The notes beneath the pieces were generated by a model that saw only the letters and a program-made list of their open reading frames with translations, was not told the origin of the DNA and did no database searches. Source: Mesobacillus persicus (lineage in GTDB: Bacteria > Bacillota > Bacilli > Bacillales > Cytobacillaceae). Taken from it: a stretch of 64,000 nucleotides of DNA. Position 1 is the stretch's first letter, and every line of letters begins with the position of its first letter. The DNA is taken from contig NZ_FOBW01000005.1 in assembly GCF_900109925.1 (NCBI RefSeq), positions 186,001 through 250,000 of the forward strand, in the 5' to 3' direction. A program made the position numbers and the translations under genes. This document shows positions 61,805 to 64,000 of this stretch, piece by piece.

Positions 61805-63262
61805 TTAGTGACGTGCTGTTAACATCTTGCGTCTTGTGTAGAATTCAACTCCGTCTGTTCCGTTTGCATGAAGATCTCCATAGAATGAGTTCTTCCATCC
61901 GGAGAATGGGAAGAAGGCCATTGGTGCTGGAACCCCGATGTTCACGCCAAGCATACCAACTTCGATATTTTCTCTGAAGTAGCGAACCGCTTTAGAGCTG
62001 TCTGTGAATAGGCAAGCTCCATTTCCGAAGTCTGACTTATTGGTTAATTCGATTGCGTTTTCTAAACTATCTACGCGAACAATTGAGAGAACCGGTGCAA
62101 AGATTTCTTCCTTCCAAATTCTCATTGAAGGATTCACATTGTCAAAGATGGTTGGTCCAATGAAGTAGCCTTCCTTATGGTACGCTTCATCTTTACGGCC
62201 ATCACGAATGAGGGTAGCTCCTTCTTGCTCGCCGACTTCAATATAGTTTGCTGTTCTTTCCTTATTTTCCTGGCGAATAACTGGACCTAAGAACACATCT
62301 TCTTCCAAACCGTTACCGATTGTGATTTCATTTGCTTTTTCGTTCAACTTCGCAATTAATTGATCTGCCACATCACCGACAGCGACAACAACAGAGCATG
62401 CCATACATCTTTCCCCAGCAGAGCCATAGGAAGCAGCAATGATTTCTTTTACGGAAGCTTCAAGGTCGGCATCTGGCATAACGATTGAATGGTTTTTTGC
62501 TCCTGCTAACGCTTGAACGCGCTTGCCATTTGCGGCTGCAGTTTTATAAATATACTCTGCAACAGGCTGTGAGCCTACGAAGGAAATCGCTGGAACATCC
62601 TCGTGATCCAATAATCCGTTCACGATATCATGCGCCCCATGAACAATGTTAAAGACTCCGTCTGGTAGACCTGCTTCTGTAAACAATTCTGCTAAGCGAT
62701 TCGCAAGGATTGGTGTACGTTCAGATGGCTTAAGCACAAATGTATTACCGCAAGCGATTGCAAGCGGGAACATCCAGCAAGGAACCATCATTGGAAAGTT
62801 AAATGGGGTAATCCCACCAACAACACCAACTGGATAACGGTACATGCCTGATTCGATTCCTGTTGCAATGTCAGGAAGCTGTTTTCCCATCATCAAAGAT
62901 GGTGCTCCAGCTGCGAATTCCACACATTCAATTCCGCGCTGAACCTCGCCGTAAGCCTCTTTAAAGCTTTTTCCGTTTTCCTTGGTAATTAATGTTGCAA
63001 GCTCATCCCAATTTTCTACTAATAATTGCTGATATTTAAATAGAATACGAGCACGTTTTGGTACAGGTGTCTTGCTCCAAGTTTTAAAAGCTTCCTTCGC
63101 GATTTGTACCGCCTCGTCTAAATCTTCACGCGTGGAGATTGGAACTCGCGCAAGCTCTTCTCCTGTTGCCGGATTTGGCACGATATCATATTTTTCTGTT
63201 TGTGATTCAATCCACTGTCCGTTGATAAAGTTCTTTAGTGTTTGAGTAGTTGTTGTTGTCAT
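61805..63262 (-). CDS. mmsA: CoA-acylating methylmalonate-semialdehyde dehydrogenase
   Basis: A 485-residue aldehyde dehydrogenase converting methylmalonate semialdehyde (valine catabolism) or malonate semialdehyde (inositol catabolism, as IolA) to propionyl- or acetyl-CoA with NAD. Signatures are [33 protein letters not shown], and the catalytic Cys in [16 protein letters not shown], plus [20 protein letters not shown]. The start at 63262 has AGGGG 8 nt upstream. It follows a GntP-type permease gene. No iol genes are visible, so the valine, beta-alanine or inositol role is open. Confidence 0.93.
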   Translation of the reverse strand: MTTTTTQTLKNFINGQWIESQTEKYDIVPNPATGEELARVPISTREDLDEAVQIAKEAFKTWSKTPVPKRARILFKYQQLLVENWDELATLITKENGKSFKEAYGEVQRGIECVEFAAGAPSLMMGKQLPDIATGIESGMYRYPVGVVGGITPFNFPMMVPCWMFPLAIACGNTFVLKPSERTPILANRLAELFTEAGLPDGVFNIVHGAHDIVNGLLDHEDVPAISFVGSQPVAEYIYKTAAANGKRVQALAGAKNHSIVMPDADLEASVKEIIAASYGSAGERCMACSVVVAVGDVADQLIAKLNEKANEITIGNGLEEDVFLGPVIRQENKERTANYIEVGEQEGATLIRDGRKDEAYHKEGYFIGPTIFDNVNPSMRIWKEEIFAPVLSIVRVDSLENAIELTNKSDFGNGACLFTDSSKAVRYFRENIEVGMLGVNIGVPAPMAFFPFSGWKNSFYGDLHANGTDGVEFYTRRKMLTARH

Positions 63263-63302
63263 TTTTATTTCCCCTTTCATTTTTAAAAATTGCTAATCGG
63301 TT

Positions 63303-64000
63303 TTAAAATATGGAATAAAGTAAAACTGCCAAGGCCAATACAATCGTTGGCATAACCACGCTCAGGATGAAAATGGGACCATAAGAGCGTTTATGTGATT
63401 CCCCGCAGATCGCACGAATGGTTGTCACCACATAGCCATTATGCGGAAGTGAATCCAAGCCACCTGATGCAAGTGCCGAAATACGGTGCATGGCACCAGG
63501 ATCAAGTCCCTGGGCTAAATACATAGGTGACAAAATTGGCAAGGCAATCCCGAGGCCGCCTGAAGCGGAACCAGTGATCCCACAAATAAGTGTAACTGCA
63601 ATGGCCAATCCCATTAATGGAGGTCCAGGAAGATTCACAAGACCATCGACCACCGTGCTAAACGCTGCTACTTGGGCTGCTACACTTCCGAAACCAACTA
63701 CTGCACAGGTATTCGCAGCAGCAACTAACGCATCCTGTGACCCTTTTGCCATAGCGGACCAAAAATCCTGCAAGAATTTAAACATCAATACACAAGCAAG
63801 GAAAATTCCACTTGCTAATGAAATAAGTGCCGCCCCTGTTGAAGAGGTGAAGTTTGAAATCGTATTTAACAATACGATGACTGAAACAAGCGGCAGAATT
63901 GCAAAAACAATATTTGGGAGCTCAGTATCTTTTCCCATATTCTGAGGCTTTTGCGCTTCTAGTTCCTCTTCCGCAAGAGCTGCTGCTGTTTCGTTTGTAG
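63303..64000 (-). CDS. GntP-family permease, truncated by the window end
   Basis: The C-terminal 231 residues of a membrane carrier. The frame continues to the last base of the window, upstream of the apparent ATG at 63938 (preceding codons read ALAEEELEAQKPQN). Typical GntP features are LPILSPMYLAQGLDPGAMHR and SGGLDSLPHNGYVVTTIRAI, with about six helices visible. GntP proteins import gluconate or related hydroxy acids by proton symport. It precedes mmsA by 40 nt in the same direction, so the substrate is probably an acid degraded through MmsA. Confidence 0.88.
   Translation of the reverse strand, partial: TNETAAALAEEELEAQKPQNMGKDTELPNIVFAILPLVSVIVLLNTISNFTSSTGAALISLASGIFLACVLMFKFLQDFWSAMAKGSQDALVAAANTCAVVGFGSVAAQVAAFSTVVDGLVNLPGPPLMGLAIAVTLICGITGSASGGLGIALPILSPMYLAQGLDPGAMHRISALASGGLDSLPHNGYVVTTIRAICGESHKRSYGPIFILSVVMPTIVLALAVLLYSIF

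Overview
The window looks like a chromosomal segment of a Gram-positive, endospore-forming member of the Bacillaceae. The evidence is a gerA-type germinant receptor operon, an sda checkpoint gene, a CBO0543-family protein and a DUF3231 protein, strong GGAGG ribosome binding sites, frequent TTG/GTG starts, low G+C, and families such as the Firmicutes-type (class III) fructose-1,6-bisphosphatase, YkoFEDC, DabAB and the DUF1659/DUF2922/YvrJ set. I cannot name the genus. No tRNA, rRNA, CRISPR array, prophage or complete insertion sequence was found.

Layout. 1-2 kb: 3' part of xpt with a purine permease. 2.3-4.2 kb: small membrane protein, a RelE-like toxin-antitoxin pair and a decayed hydrolase. 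4.4-7.0 kb: cadCA metal-efflux operon whose CadA frame has a TGA exactly at the first Cys of the metal-binding CxxC. 7.1-9.5 kb: MFS transporter and a DUF420 protein between repeats and gene relics. 9.7-18.0 kb: glycan island with a GH3 glucosidase, a membrane-anchored domain-permuted GH3 and an AraC-type regulator fused to a GH39 glycosidase. 18-22.3 kb: GNATs, MarR, Lrp/AsnC and an Rpn-family nuclease. 22.7-24.5 kb: hcp with an Fnr box. 24.7-30.5 kb: STAS protein, DUF3231, sda, DUF2294, a PAS histidine kinase and CBO0543. 30.6-35.5 kb: YvrJ/DUF2922/DUF1659 and the ger operon. 35.6-41.3 kb: small regulators, membrane proteins, fbp and DoxX. 41.4-48.4 kb: a CBS-HEPN protein, GNATs, a luciferase-like oxidoreductase and a PAS-GGDEF-EAL protein. 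48.7-54.1 kb: dabBA inorganic-carbon importer, a carbonic-anhydrase-like protein lacking zinc ligands, and a long leader with an intrinsic terminator. 54.4-56.1 kb: CPBP protease and a DUF4160/DUF2442 pair. 56.4-60.5 kb: ykoFEDC thiamine-precursor uptake under a TPP riboswitch. 60.7-64 kb: lipoprotein, DUF6199 protein, mmsA and a GntP-type permease cut by the window end.

A striking genome-scale feature is the density of short hairpin repeats. At least five families are present. The main one (about 50 bp, arms GGGGTCAGTCCCC / GGGGGACTGACCCC) occurs 11 times, always in the same orientation on the + strand whatever the direction of the neighbouring genes, and usually just after a stop codon. Several repeats abut truncated genes, so they appear to be associated with local gene decay. 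No transposase that could move them lies in the window.

Functional themes are anaerobic nitrogen-oxide stress (hcp/Fnr), metal efflux, beta-glycan use with carbon catabolite control (a cre-like site), inorganic carbon and thiamine-precursor acquisition, and sporulation/germination control. The items most worth testing are the TGA in CadA, the AraC-GH39 fusion, the CBS-HEPN protein, the dabBA leader with the degenerate carbonic anhydrase, and the orientation-locked repeat.
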